Assembly (NCBI RefSeq): GCF_001625575.1 | Contig: NZ_AUXV01000067.1 | Span: 248,001 to 312,000 of the forward strand | Origin: Pseudoalteromonas luteoviolacea S2607 | Lineage (GTDB): Bacteria > Pseudomonadota > Gammaproteobacteria > Enterobacterales > Alteromonadaceae | Direction: 5' to 3' | Length of the DNA stretch: 64,000 nucleotides | In this document: positions 51,598-60,275 of the stretch, piece by piece | Numbering within the stretch: position 1 is the first letter of the stretch | Layout: each line of letters begins with the position of its first letter | Position numbers and translations under genes: made by a program | Notes under the pieces: generated by a model | What the model was told of the DNA's origin: nothing | Databases searched by the model: none | The model's input: only the letters and a program-made list of their open reading frames with translations

Positions 51598-53175
51598 ATG
51601 GAAATGAAGCACACTCTTTGGCGCAAAGCCCTTTTTGTCAGTTCAGTATTACTGATGAGCAGCAATTCATTCGCACTTACAAACACTCAGTTAGAAGCAG
51701 TAGAAAAGTCAGTTGATCAGGCTATGGAGCGCTTTTCGATACCAGGACTTGCGGTTGGTATTGTCAATGATGGAAAATTGGTAATGGCAAAAGGGTTTGG
51801 CGTTAGAAGCTATGGAAAAGAAGCGCGTGTGGATGAGCATACTTTGTTTGGTATTGCGTCCAATAGCAAAGCATTTACGGCGGCAGCGTTAGCCATGTTA
51901 GTTGAGCAAGGCAAATTGAATTGGGATGATCCCGTAGTGAAGCATTTGCCTGAGTTTGAGCTCTATAGCAAAGTGCTCACTGAACAAATGACGATACGGG
52001 ATTTACTGAGTCATCGGGGGGGCCTTGGTCTGGGGGCTGGGGATTTAATGATTTGGCCAGACACTGATAAATCTATTGAGGATATTTTAAAAGGGCTGAA
52101 GTACTTAAAGCCGGTTTCACAATTTCGCAATGAATACCATTATAACAACCTAATGTTTGTTGTTGCAGGTGAAGTCGTGAGCCGAGTCAGTGGTATTAGC
52201 TGGCACGATTTTGTAGAGCAACATATTTTTCCTAAAGTGGGAATGGATGGCTCCTATGCTGCGTTTTCTCGAATACCCCATGCTAATTTAAACTTTGCGA
52301 CGGGTACCATTGAATATCAAGGCCAATTGGAGGAGTTCATCGGTGACTACCTTGAGGATTTTCGAGGAGCAGGATCAATCGCGTCTAACGTGGCTGATAT
52401 GACTAAGTGGATGCAAACACAAATGAGTGCTGGTACCACGCCGTCGGGAGCGGTGTTGTTCAGCTCACAGTCGCAGAGCAACATGTGGCATCCTCATATT
52501 ATGCGTGTACCCAAAGAGCAAGCTCTAAAGGATTTTAGACAACATTTTAAAGGGTACGGTCTAGGTTGGTCATTGGAAAGTTACTTTGGCTATAAAAAAG
52601 TAGGTCATATGGGCGGCATTCTTGGAATGGGCTCTCAAGTAGCAATGATCCCCGAAAAGGGGGTTGGAATTGTGTTGCTATCTAATCAGCAGGCTTACCC
52701 TGCACTGAGAGCCATTGCGAACGAAGTGTTTGAGCAAGCATTGGATCTAGCGCCTCGTGATTGGGTTGCTGACAGTGCTAAAACTTACCACGAAAGTCGA
52801 AACGAAAAATACAGCAAGCTTGGACCTGTGACACCAAAGAGAAAGAAACAGGGCCTCTCAGATGAACACTATACAGGTACGCTACGCAGTGCTTGGTACG
52901 GTGATGTGATCGTGGAAAAAATAGCGGGTGAATTACGCATCGACTTTACCCACACTGGATTGTTAAAAGGTTCTCTACATCACCATGATGGTCACAGTTT
53001 TGTCGTGAAGTGGGATGAGAAACTGCTTGAAGCCGATGCATATATTCATTTTAACTTAAATGATAAAAACCACGTAGAAAGTGCTGAAATGGAATGGGTT
53101 AATCCTGAAATTACAGATTTCAGTTTTGATTTTCATGATTTAAACCTAAAAGCGTTTCCCAAGCCTACAGAGTAG
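51598..53175 (+). CDS. serine hydrolase of the beta-lactamase/PBP family
   Basis: A 525-residue exported enzyme with a signal peptide ending SFA (about 26). The active-site motifs of class C-type enzymes are present: SNSK (Ser88, Lys91), YNN in EYHYNNLMFVV and HMGG in the third motif. A C-terminal domain of about 100 residues (from about 415) resembles DUF3471. Relatives include esterases and D-amino-acid peptidases; true beta-lactamase action is less likely. Start: two ATG codons lie 6 bases apart; the first is kept. Confidence 0.88.
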   Translation: MEMKHTLWRKALFVSSVLLMSSNSFALTNTQLEAVEKSVDQAMERFSIPGLAVGIVNDGKLVMAKGFGVRSYGKEARVDEHTLFGIASNSKAFTAAALAMLVEQGKLNWDDPVVKHLPEFELYSKVLTEQMTIRDLLSHRGGLGLGAGDLMIWPDTDKSIEDILKGLKYLKPVSQFRNEYHYNNLMFVVAGEVVSRVSGISWHDFVEQHIFPKVGMDGSYAAFSRIPHANLNFATGTIEYQGQLEEFIGDYLEDFRGAGSIASNVADMTKWMQTQMSAGTTPSGAVLFSSQSQSNMWHPHIMRVPKEQALKDFRQHFKGYGLGWSLESYFGYKKVGHMGGILGMGSQVAMIPEKGVGIVLLSNQQAYPALRAIANEVFEQALDLAPRDWVADSAKTYHESRNEKYSKLGPVTPKRKKQGLSDEHYTGTLRSAWYGDVIVEKIAGELRIDFTHTGLLKGSLHHHDGHSFVVKWDEKLLEADAYIHFNLNDKNHVESAEMEWVNPEITDFSFDFHDLNLKAFPKPTE

Positions 53176-53257
53176 GTAAAAGGAATAGAACCAAAGTCTC
53201 AAGGCTCGCAATAGTAAACTTTGATACACTTGAGCGAGTCTCTCTCAAGGAATTGTT

Positions 53258-54175
53258 ATGCGTACAGCAATCATTAGCCATCCATTTTGTCGAAAGCATA
53301 AGACGCACGCTGAACATCCAGAGTGCCCTCAGCGACTGGATGCGATTTCAGATCGCATACTGGCATCAGGGTTGGATATCGCATTAACTCATTTGAGTGC
53401 CCCTAAGGCTGACGTGGCACATTTTTCTTTGGTGCATGACAGTGAACATGTCAGACAAGTTATTAATACAGTTCCTGAAGAGGGGATAGCGGAGTTAGAT
53501 GGTGATACTGCGCTGTGTAAAGACTCTTTTAAGGCAATTGAACGGGCGGTGGGGGCTGGTATTTTGGCTGTGGATGAAGTGTTAGCTGGACGCCTTGATG
53601 CGGCTTTTTGCTCGGTTCGCCCGCCTGGGCATCACGCAAGTCAAAATAAATCTGCAGGGTTTTGCGTGTTTAACAATGTGGCCATCGCCGTTGCGTATGC
53701 TAAGCAGCAGGGAGTTCAACGGATAGCGGTGTTAGACATCGATGTGCATCACGGTGATGGTACGCAAGCAATTGTTAAGGATAACTCAGATATCTTATTT
53801 TGTTCTTTGTTCCAATACCCTTTTTATCCGAATAGTGAAATTGAAAATACGGAAACAGTTGTAAACTCTCCGCTCCCTGTTGCGAGTGATGGGAATGATT
53901 TAAAAGCGCTTTTCTCTCAGCAGTGGTCACCTTTAATTAAGGCATTTAAACCTGAACTTATTTTTATCAGTGCGGGATTTGATGCGCACTTAGAGGATGA
54001 CATGGGCGGGCTTAAGTTTGTCGAGAGTGATTATGCTTGGTTTACTAAAGAAGTTGCTAAACTGAGTCAGGAATTAAACTGTTTGGGCATTATTTCATGC
54101 CTAGAAGGTGGCTACGACCTATCATCCCTAGGTCGTAGTGTTGAGACTCACTTGCGTACACTGGCTGAGTTTTAG
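53258..54175 (+). CDS. histone deacetylase-like zinc hydrolase
   Basis: A 305-residue enzyme of the bacterial HDAC-like family. The pattern HPECPQRL near the start, VRPPGHHAS, VLDIDVHHGDGTQ with zinc ligands Asp and His, and FISAGFDAH with the other Asp are all complete. Bacterial members remove acetyl groups from small amines or, in some, from lysines; the substrate is unknown. The ribosome site AAGGA is 7 bases before the ATG. It converges with a small unknown gene, overlapping by 4 bases. Confidence 0.92.
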   Translation: MRTAIISHPFCRKHKTHAEHPECPQRLDAISDRILASGLDIALTHLSAPKADVAHFSLVHDSEHVRQVINTVPEEGIAELDGDTALCKDSFKAIERAVGAGILAVDEVLAGRLDAAFCSVRPPGHHASQNKSAGFCVFNNVAIAVAYAKQQGVQRIAVLDIDVHHGDGTQAIVKDNSDILFCSLFQYPFYPNSEIENTETVVNSPLPVASDGNDLKALFSQQWSPLIKAFKPELIFISAGFDAHLEDDMGGLKFVESDYAWFTKEVAKLSQELNCLGIISCLEGGYDLSSLGRSVETHLRTLAEF

Positions 54176-54474
54176 CTAAACTCCTTTAACAAACTAAATA
54201 GTTGGTGTAACTGGGTTATTTGGATTTTGGCGGTACAGCATTGTCCTTCTGAAACAAGCTTTTGTTGCACTAATGTCGTTAAAACTGAATGGCTTGGTGC
54301 ATTTTTACGGTGGCCACTTAAGTCGTAAACCTCTTCATTTGAATCGATATATATCGCTGTTTTTAATTGCTTTTCTGAAAGGTAGAACAAACTATCTTGC
54401 AGAGTTTGAGCGCTTTCAACGTACTCTATACTTTGGTCGAATATAAGCACTAATGGGTACGATTTAATCAACAT
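54172..54474 (-). CDS. small hypothetical protein, possibly DUF4144
   Basis: A 100-residue protein without signal peptide. The block TAIYIDSNEEVYDLSG resembles the LIDSxGxxYxL core of the DUF4144 family of marine gammaproteobacteria, but the match is from memory. No function is known. GAGAA is 8 bases before the ATG. Its start is divergent from the CBS-PAS-GGDEF-EAL gene. Confidence 0.6.
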   Translation of the reverse strand: MLIKSYPLVLIFDQSIEYVESAQTLQDSLFYLSEKQLKTAIYIDSNEEVYDLSGHRKNAPSHSVLTTLVQQKLVSEGQCCTAKIQITQLHQLFSLLKEFS

Positions 54475-54551
54475 AATTTGTTCTCAGTCAAAGTCAGCAC
54501 TAGGTGGCAAAGTATACTCAAGTTGGTAGTGTAATTGCGAGGAAAGTGCTT

Positions 54552-57068
54552 ATGATGGGTGATTCACGTCAGCTGAAAATAAAAGACGTGTTTTCGACTA
54601 ATTTACTGTCATGTGACTATTCGACCAGCTTACATGATGCACTCTGTATCATGCAAAAACATAGTATTAGTTCCATTTTTGTCAAAAACAACGAAGAAAT
54701 AGTTGGTATTTGGACTGAGTCAGATTGCGTCAAATTGGATATAAAAAATGTTCGCATCATGGAGTTGCCCATTGGTCAGGTCATGACATCGCCTGTGCAT
54801 GATATCTTGGTTGATAAAACGCTCAGTGAAGCCACTGTTAAGCTCCACCAGTTGGGCATTCGGCACTTATTAGTCAAAGATGTAAATTTCAAGCCAATTG
54901 GTGTGGTGTCTTTATCTGATATTGTCAGAAACCAAGGCTTAGATCACTACTTACATTTTCGCCCCATTGCTGATCACTATGATACTAGCGTCAAAATACT
55001 GGATAGTGAACAGTGTATTAGCGAAGCCATCGAGGTCATGCGCACCGAAGGGGCAACAGCCGTGTTGGTTTACCATCAGCAACTTAATGAATATGGCATT
55101 ATTACGCAAAGGGACGTAGCGTACGCGATTTTGCAGCCACAATGGCAAATGCCGTGCTGGCAATTAGCCAGTTATCCCATGTTGTCTATGACTCCTGATG
55201 AGAGCCTGTTTGATGCTTACAGGAAAATGACTGCTAAATCGATTCGGCATTTAGTGGTGCGGGAGTCAAAATCCCAACAAGTTGTTGGCTTATTAGCCTT
55301 AAAGAATGTACTCACAGAAATTGAGACAGCCTACTGTAGCGAGTTGGAAAATGTGCTGGCGCAACGGGATATTGCGCTCAGAAAGTCAGAAAAGAATTTA
55401 TACCTTGCCAATAGAATAATAGACGCGTCATTGGATGGCATTATGATCACGCGAAGCAGTGGCGAGATAATCCAAATAAATCCTGCTTTTAGTGCATTAA
55501 CAGGGTATCAGGATTATGAAGTTATAGGGAAAAAACCCAGCATTTTAAGTTCGGGGCTACATGAAAAGCCATACTACGACACGATGTGGGCTGAGCTAAG
55601 AGCCAAAGGCGTATGGCAAGGTGAAATTTGTAACAAAAAGAAAAGCGGCCAAATTTACGTCGAGTGGTTAACCATCATTGAAATCAATGAGCCCTACAGT
55701 GATGAAGTGCTCTACGCGGCTATTTTCAGTGATATTACCGAACGTAAAAATGCGGAAGAAAAAATAGCGCGTCTGGCCTATTTTGATGAATTGACGGGGT
55801 TGCCAAACAGGCGCCTGTTTTACGATCGGCTGGCTATGGCGCTAGCTTCAGCGCATCGTGATAACCACAAAATTAGTATCATGTTTATTGATTTGGACCG
55901 TTTTAAAGAAGTAAATGATACCTTGGGCCATAGTGCAGGCGATAAGCTACTTATTCAGGTGAGTGAACGTATCAAGTCAATACTTAAAGAGGGCGATACC
56001 TTAGCACGCTTGGGTGGAGATGAATTTGTCGTGCTTCTTACCGAAGTTCACGACGTTGAGAGCGTACTCTCCTTTGCTGACAAACTCCTATTGAAATTTA
56101 ATAAGTCCTTCAACTTAGGAGAAATCTCAGTTGCAGCGACAGCGTCACTGGGCGCCTCAATGTACCCAGAGGATGGATTGGACAGCGAAAGCCTACTCAA
56201 GCATGCTGATGTCGCCATGTATCGTTCAAAAGAGCTGGGGCGAAACTCTTTCCAAATGTATAAAGCCTCGATGAATGCGCGCTCATTGGAGCGGCTATCG
56301 ATGCAGAGTCGTTTTCAAAGTGCGCTTGAAAATGGTGAATTTGAATTGTACTTCCAGCCTTTAAAGTGCTTAGCTAGTGGCCGTATTATGAGTTTGGAAT
56401 GTTTATTACGATGGCAAGATCCTAATTTAGGGATGATTTCGCCAGGGCAGTTTATTCCTTTGGCCGAGGAGCTGGGATTAATCGTTAAACTGGATGAGTG
56501 GGTGATTGATCGCGCGTGTGCACAACTGGCCATTTGGTCTCAACAAGGGTGTGAAGTGCGCCGGTTAGCCATTAATGTTTCTGCGCAGCACCTTACACAA
56601 GGGGACTTAGTCAATACGTTAAATTCCGCGCTCGATAAGTACGGTGTAACAGGAAATCAAATTGAGTTAGAGCTCACTGAAAGCTGTTTTGTCGGCAACT
56701 TTCAAAAAGCGAAAACGGTATTGGGTGATTTAAAAAAGCTGGGGGTGAGTATCGCGTTAGACGATTTTGGCACCGGATATTCGGCATTGAGTTATCTTAC
56801 TAAACTACCGATCGACATTCTTAAAATTGACCCCAGTTTTATCGCCAAGATTCCTGATGAGTACGGTAACAGTGAGGTCGTCAGTGCGATTGTTGCGATG
56901 GCCAAAGCTCTCAAATTGCATGTGGTCGCAGAGGGCGTTGAAAAGATAGAGCAAATGCAGTTTTTACAAAAGTTAGGTTGTCACGCTATGCAAGGGTATT
57001 TGTACTGTAAGCCGCTTTCAAAAGCGGCTTGGATCGGGTTTTATCAGGCCGAAAAACTGACCTCATAA
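54552..57068 (+). CDS. CBS-CBS-PAS-GGDEF-EAL c-di-GMP enzyme
   Basis: An 838-residue cytosolic protein. Two CBS pairs (four CBS motifs, about 10-275) precede a PAS domain (about 295-410), GGDEF (about 415-575) and EAL (about 590-830). The cyclase motif LGGDEF is intact. The EAL domain reads ECLLR and keeps the other metal residues (INVSAQ, ELTES, LDDFGTGY, LKIDPS, AEGVE, MQGYL), so both activities are possible. CBS domains usually bind adenine nucleotides and may couple energy state to c-di-GMP. The ATG at 54552 has GAGG 9 bases before it; a GTG at 54504 lacks one. Confidence 0.9.
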   Translation: MMGDSRQLKIKDVFSTNLLSCDYSTSLHDALCIMQKHSISSIFVKNNEEIVGIWTESDCVKLDIKNVRIMELPIGQVMTSPVHDILVDKTLSEATVKLHQLGIRHLLVKDVNFKPIGVVSLSDIVRNQGLDHYLHFRPIADHYDTSVKILDSEQCISEAIEVMRTEGATAVLVYHQQLNEYGIITQRDVAYAILQPQWQMPCWQLASYPMLSMTPDESLFDAYRKMTAKSIRHLVVRESKSQQVVGLLALKNVLTEIETAYCSELENVLAQRDIALRKSEKNLYLANRIIDASLDGIMITRSSGEIIQINPAFSALTGYQDYEVIGKKPSILSSGLHEKPYYDTMWAELRAKGVWQGEICNKKKSGQIYVEWLTIIEINEPYSDEVLYAAIFSDITERKNAEEKIARLAYFDELTGLPNRRLFYDRLAMALASAHRDNHKISIMFIDLDRFKEVNDTLGHSAGDKLLIQVSERIKSILKEGDTLARLGGDEFVVLLTEVHDVESVLSFADKLLLKFNKSFNLGEISVAATASLGASMYPEDGLDSESLLKHADVAMYRSKELGRNSFQMYKASMNARSLERLSMQSRFQSALENGEFELYFQPLKCLASGRIMSLECLLRWQDPNLGMISPGQFIPLAEELGLIVKLDEWVIDRACAQLAIWSQQGCEVRRLAINVSAQHLTQGDLVNTLNSALDKYGVTGNQIELELTESCFVGNFQKAKTVLGDLKKLGVSIALDDFGTGYSALSYLTKLPIDILKIDPSFIAKIPDEYGNSEVVSAIVAMAKALKLHVVAEGVEKIEQMQFLQKLGCHAMQGYLYCKPLSKAAWIGFYQAEKLTS
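57009..57030. terminator. hairpin inside the 3' end of the EAL gene
   Basis: AAGCCGCTTT-CA-AAAGCGGCTT is a perfect 10-bp stem. It lies in the coding sequence of the EAL gene and 14 bases past the stop of the converging DUF2797 gene, for which it may be the transcript end. Confidence 0.5.
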
Positions 57069-57856
57069 GAGGTGAATTTACGGATATTAATTACACCATG
57101 TTCAAAAATAAGATATTGGCCTTTTATCCCTTTTAAAACCCCGGTTACCGTGGGTTCTTTATCAAAGTTAAAAGAACTTATTTTTGTAGGATAGTCATTC
57201 ACAGGGAAAGTGAGGTCCACGACATCTTCGTCTAATCTCTCAATCGCTGTGGCCCCAAACAGTTGCGCCAATTCATCTAACTTCTCTTGGATTTTCGGGA
57301 TCAAGACTTGCGCACTTTCCTTTAGATCCAACTCGGGGTTTATTCCTTTAAGCATATTGCGCCAATTGGTTTTGTCAGCAATATATTCTGCCAGCGCGAC
57401 TTCAACAAGGCCTGACTGCAAACGTGTCTGAACCTTGAAAATAGGTAGCGCTTGGGTTGCTCCTTGATCTATCCAACGTGTTGGAATTTGCGTGTGTCGA
57501 GTGATCCCGACTTTTAAACCTGATGTGTTGGCTAAATAGACATAATGGGGGATCATACAGTTGGCTTCTCCCCATTCTGGTTCTCGACACGTGCCTTGAT
57601 CAAAGTGGCATGTTTCAGGTTTCATGATGCACATATCGCAGCTTGCTAGCTTTTTCATACAGACGAAGCAATGACCCTGAGAGTAGCTTTTTTTGGTTTT
57701 CTTACCGCAGCTACAACAATAAATATTGCCGCTAAAGGTTAGTGTAATTTCGCGACCAAAATACTCGTTAAGGTTAACGAGCTCATCGCCAATTGGCAAT
57801 TGGTACTGAATTGGGTTTGTGAGTGTAGCTTTGAGTTTTTTCAAAGTACCTTGCAT
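57044..57856 (-). CDS. DUF2797 protein
   Basis: A 270-residue protein with an N-terminal zinc-finger-like region (CCSCGKKTKKSYSQGHCFVC, then CDMC and CHF) and the block YVYLANTSGLKVGITRHTQI, which resembles a GIY-YIG nuclease core. This combination defines DUF2797; the function is unknown, perhaps acting on nucleic acid. AGGGG is 7 bases before the ATG. It overlaps the converging EAL gene by 25 bases. Confidence 0.88.
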   Translation of the reverse strand: MQGTLKKLKATLTNPIQYQLPIGDELVNLNEYFGREITLTFSGNIYCCSCGKKTKKSYSQGHCFVCMKKLASCDMCIMKPETCHFDQGTCREPEWGEANCMIPHYVYLANTSGLKVGITRHTQIPTRWIDQGATQALPIFKVQTRLQSGLVEVALAEYIADKTNWRNMLKGINPELDLKESAQVLIPKIQEKLDELAQLFGATAIERLDEDVVDLTFPVNDYPTKISSFNFDKEPTVTGVLKGIKGQYLIFEHGVINIRKFTSYEVSFSA

Positions 57857-58001
57857 CTTTACGCCCCTAAAGATGAATCAAAAGGAGATCCTAGCAAGTC
57901 AGATGCAAAATACCAATGATAAAAGCAAAAAACATATATATTTCAATTGTTTGAAATTGATATTAGTTTTTATTTTTATTCAATACTTATTGCTTGGCAA
58001 T

Positions 58002-58032
58002 AAAAAAGCGGCTGATGTGCAGCCGCTTTTTT
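58002..58032. terminator. terminator of purD
   Basis: A perfect 12-bp stem AAAAAAGCGGCT / AGCCGCTTTTTT with a 7-base loop, 15 bases after the purD stop. The symmetric A and T tracts let it act in both directions. Confidence 0.92.
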
Positions 58033-58046
58033 ACCATGCTCAGAGG

Positions 58047-59330
58047 CTATTGCTCTCTAGCAATCGCACGGTAGGCAATATCTGTACGATATTCAACGCC
58101 ATCCCAATGAATGTCTTTGACCAATGCATAAGCGCGTTTTTGAGCCTCAGTCACCGAATGGCCAAGTGCTGTTGCACATAAAACACGTCCACCCGCAGTT
58201 ACAACGTCGTTACCCTGTTGCTTAGTTCCCGCATGGAATACTTTTTCGCCTTCAGAGTATTCTACTTGAAGACCTGAAATTGCATCACCTTTTGGATAGC
58301 TTGCTGGGTAGCCTTTAGCTGCTAGCACAACGCCTACTGCTGCTCTTGGATCAAACTGAATGTCTGTTTGGTCAAGCTCTTGTCTGTTTGCAGCTTCAAT
58401 TAATGAAACTAGATCTGACTGCAAACGAAGCATAATAGGCTGCGTTTCAGGATCACCAAAACGACAGTTATATTCAATAACTTTTGGTGTACCATCTGCT
58501 GTGATCATTAAGCCGGCATATAGGAAACCTGTATAAGGGTGGCCTTCAGCAGCCATACCTTCAACAGTCGGATTAATCACCTCATCCATAATGCGATTAT
58601 GGATTTCCGTTGTAACTACAGGGGCAGGTGAATATGCACCCATACCACCAGTATTAGGGCCTTGATCGCCATTGTATGCACGTTTGTGGTCTTGGCTGGT
58701 GGCGAATGGTAGTACATTTTTACCATCTACCATCACGATGAAAGACGCTTCTTCACCTTCAAGAAACTCTTCAATTACTACACGGCTGCCGGCATCACCA
58801 AATGCATTACCAGCAAGCATGTCACGTATTGCTTCTTCGGCCTCAGCCTCTGTCATCGCAACGATTACACCTTTACCTGCTGCTAAACCATCTGCTTTAA
58901 CAACAATTGGTGCACCTTGTTCTTTAACATATGCAATAGCAGGGTCTATCTCAGTAAATGTTTGATAGCTTGCTGTTGGAATGTTATGTCTAGCTAAAAA
59001 GTCTTTCGTGAAAGATTTAGAGCCTTCTAACTGCGCAGCTGCTTGAGTTGGGCCGAATATCGCTAAACCTTCTGAACGGAAACGATCAACAACGCCAATA
59101 ACGAGTGGTGCTTCAGGTCCTACAATCGTGAGTTCAACCTTTTGCTCTTTTGCAAATGCCACCAACGCGTCTAAATCTTCAACGCCAATAGCCACATTCT
59201 CAAGCTTAGGTTCAAGTGCTGTGCCTGCGTTACCAGGTGCAACAAATACAGTTTTTACAGATGGGTTTTGAGCGGCTTTGAACGCGAGTGCGTGTTCGCG
59301 GCCACCGCTGCCAATGACAAGTACATTCAT
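58047..59330 (-). CDS. purD: phosphoribosylamine-glycine ligase PurD
   Basis: A 427-residue ATP-grasp enzyme joining phosphoribosylamine and glycine in purine synthesis. The start MNVLVIGSGGREHALA, the ATP-grasp parts VVKADGLAAGKGVIVA and VIEEFLEGEEASFIV, and the block YNCRFGDPETQPIM are typical. In many gammaproteobacteria purH and purD adjoin; here a lipoprotein gene stands between, 14 bases before purD. Confidence 0.97.
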   Translation of the reverse strand: MNVLVIGSGGREHALAFKAAQNPSVKTVFVAPGNAGTALEPKLENVAIGVEDLDALVAFAKEQKVELTIVGPEAPLVIGVVDRFRSEGLAIFGPTQAAAQLEGSKSFTKDFLARHNIPTASYQTFTEIDPAIAYVKEQGAPIVVKADGLAAGKGVIVAMTEAEAEEAIRDMLAGNAFGDAGSRVVIEEFLEGEEASFIVMVDGKNVLPFATSQDHKRAYNGDQGPNTGGMGAYSPAPVVTTEIHNRIMDEVINPTVEGMAAEGHPYTGFLYAGLMITADGTPKVIEYNCRFGDPETQPIMLRLQSDLVSLIEAANRQELDQTDIQFDPRAAVGVVLAAKGYPASYPKGDAISGLQVEYSEGEKVFHAGTKQQGNDVVTAGGRVLCATALGHSVTEAQKRAYALVKDIHWDGVEYRTDIAYRAIAREQ

Positions 59331-59344
59331 GGCAAAGTTTCCTA

Positions 59345-60175
59345 TTAAATCTTTTTAAACTTTAAAGTCATACGGTCGCTTTCCCCAATTGCCTTGTATT
59401 GCGCTGACTTTTCGTCTCCAAGCGCAAGTCTAGGCGGTAGCGTCCAAACACCACGTGGGTGGTTTGCGCTATCTAGTGGGTTAGCATTGATTTCGCTGCT
59501 TGCTACCAATTCAAAGCCCGCTTTTTTCGCCATTTCGATGACATAGCTTTGCTTCATATAACCTGAGCGTTTTTGATCTTCAGTATTGCGGTGCTCTGGT
59601 AAACGGTGCTCAACTACACCCAAGATACCACCAGGTTTTAGGGCTTTATGAAATGCTTTAAACGAATTTAAAACACCTTCGTCACCTGGACGCATATACC
59701 AGTTGTGTACGTTACGGAACGTTAAAACCATGTCCGCAGAGCCAGCAGGTGCTACGTCGTGGTGAGAGGCCGCTGAGAATTCAGTGACTTTCACTTCGCT
59801 AAAGCGCGGGTCGGTAGAAACTTTATCTTTAAAGGATGCAAGCGAATTTCTAAAATACTCGCGTTCAGAGCTTGCAGGGAAGTGCGCGGCATATAGCGTA
59901 CCTTGACCTTTAATAGCTGGCGCCAGTATTTCAGTATACCAACCACCGCCTGGAGAAATTTCTACCACTGTCATATTCGGCTTAAGACCAAAAAACTCCA
60001 ATGTTTGGACTGGATTGCGGTATTTATCACGTGCTCGGTTGTTCTCTGCTCTTTCACTACTTTGCGCTGCTTTGGCAATGTTTGCTGCTGAGTTATCAGA
60101 GCCCCCAGTACTGCTACAACCAGCGATGGCAGTTACTATACCCGCGGTAATTAAAGCTTTAATACCTAATTTCAT
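59345..60175 (-). CDS. lipoprotein with class I methyltransferase fold (COG4798-like)
   Basis: A 276-residue protein with lipobox AIAGC (lipidated Cys20) followed by a Ser/Gly-rich linker. The body has a Rossmann-like methyltransferase fold: motif I VVEISPGGGWYTEIL (70-84), DMVLTFRNVHNW as motif IV and LKPGGILGVVEHRL as post-motif. Such predicted methyltransferases with signal peptides are known, but S-adenosylmethionine is not expected outside the cytosol, so the role is unclear. It begins 100 bases after purH, past a terminator, and leads into purD. Confidence 0.85.
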   Translation of the reverse strand: MKLGIKALITAGIVTAIAGCSSTGGSDNSAANIAKAAQSSERAENNRARDKYRNPVQTLEFFGLKPNMTVVEISPGGGWYTEILAPAIKGQGTLYAAHFPASSEREYFRNSLASFKDKVSTDPRFSEVKVTEFSAASHHDVAPAGSADMVLTFRNVHNWYMRPGDEGVLNSFKAFHKALKPGGILGVVEHRLPEHRNTEDQKRSGYMKQSYVIEMAKKAGFELVASSEINANPLDSANHPRGVWTLPPRLALGDEKSAQYKAIGESDRMTLKFKKI

Positions 60176-60239
60176 TATTCAGTTCCTTCAAGTTATTGTG
60201 ATTGTCTTTTGGCCAGAATACTTGAATTTGGTGCAAACA

Positions 60240-60272
60240 AAAAGCGCGAAACGTTAAACGTCTCGCGCTTTT
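60240..60272 (-). terminator. terminator of purH
   Basis: AAAAGCGCGA / TCGCGCTTTT with an inner ACGT-TAA-ACGT stem, separated by one mismatch. On the minus strand TTTTTGTTTG follows. It lies 4 bases after the purH stop. Confidence 0.88.
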
Positions 60273-60275
60273 CGA

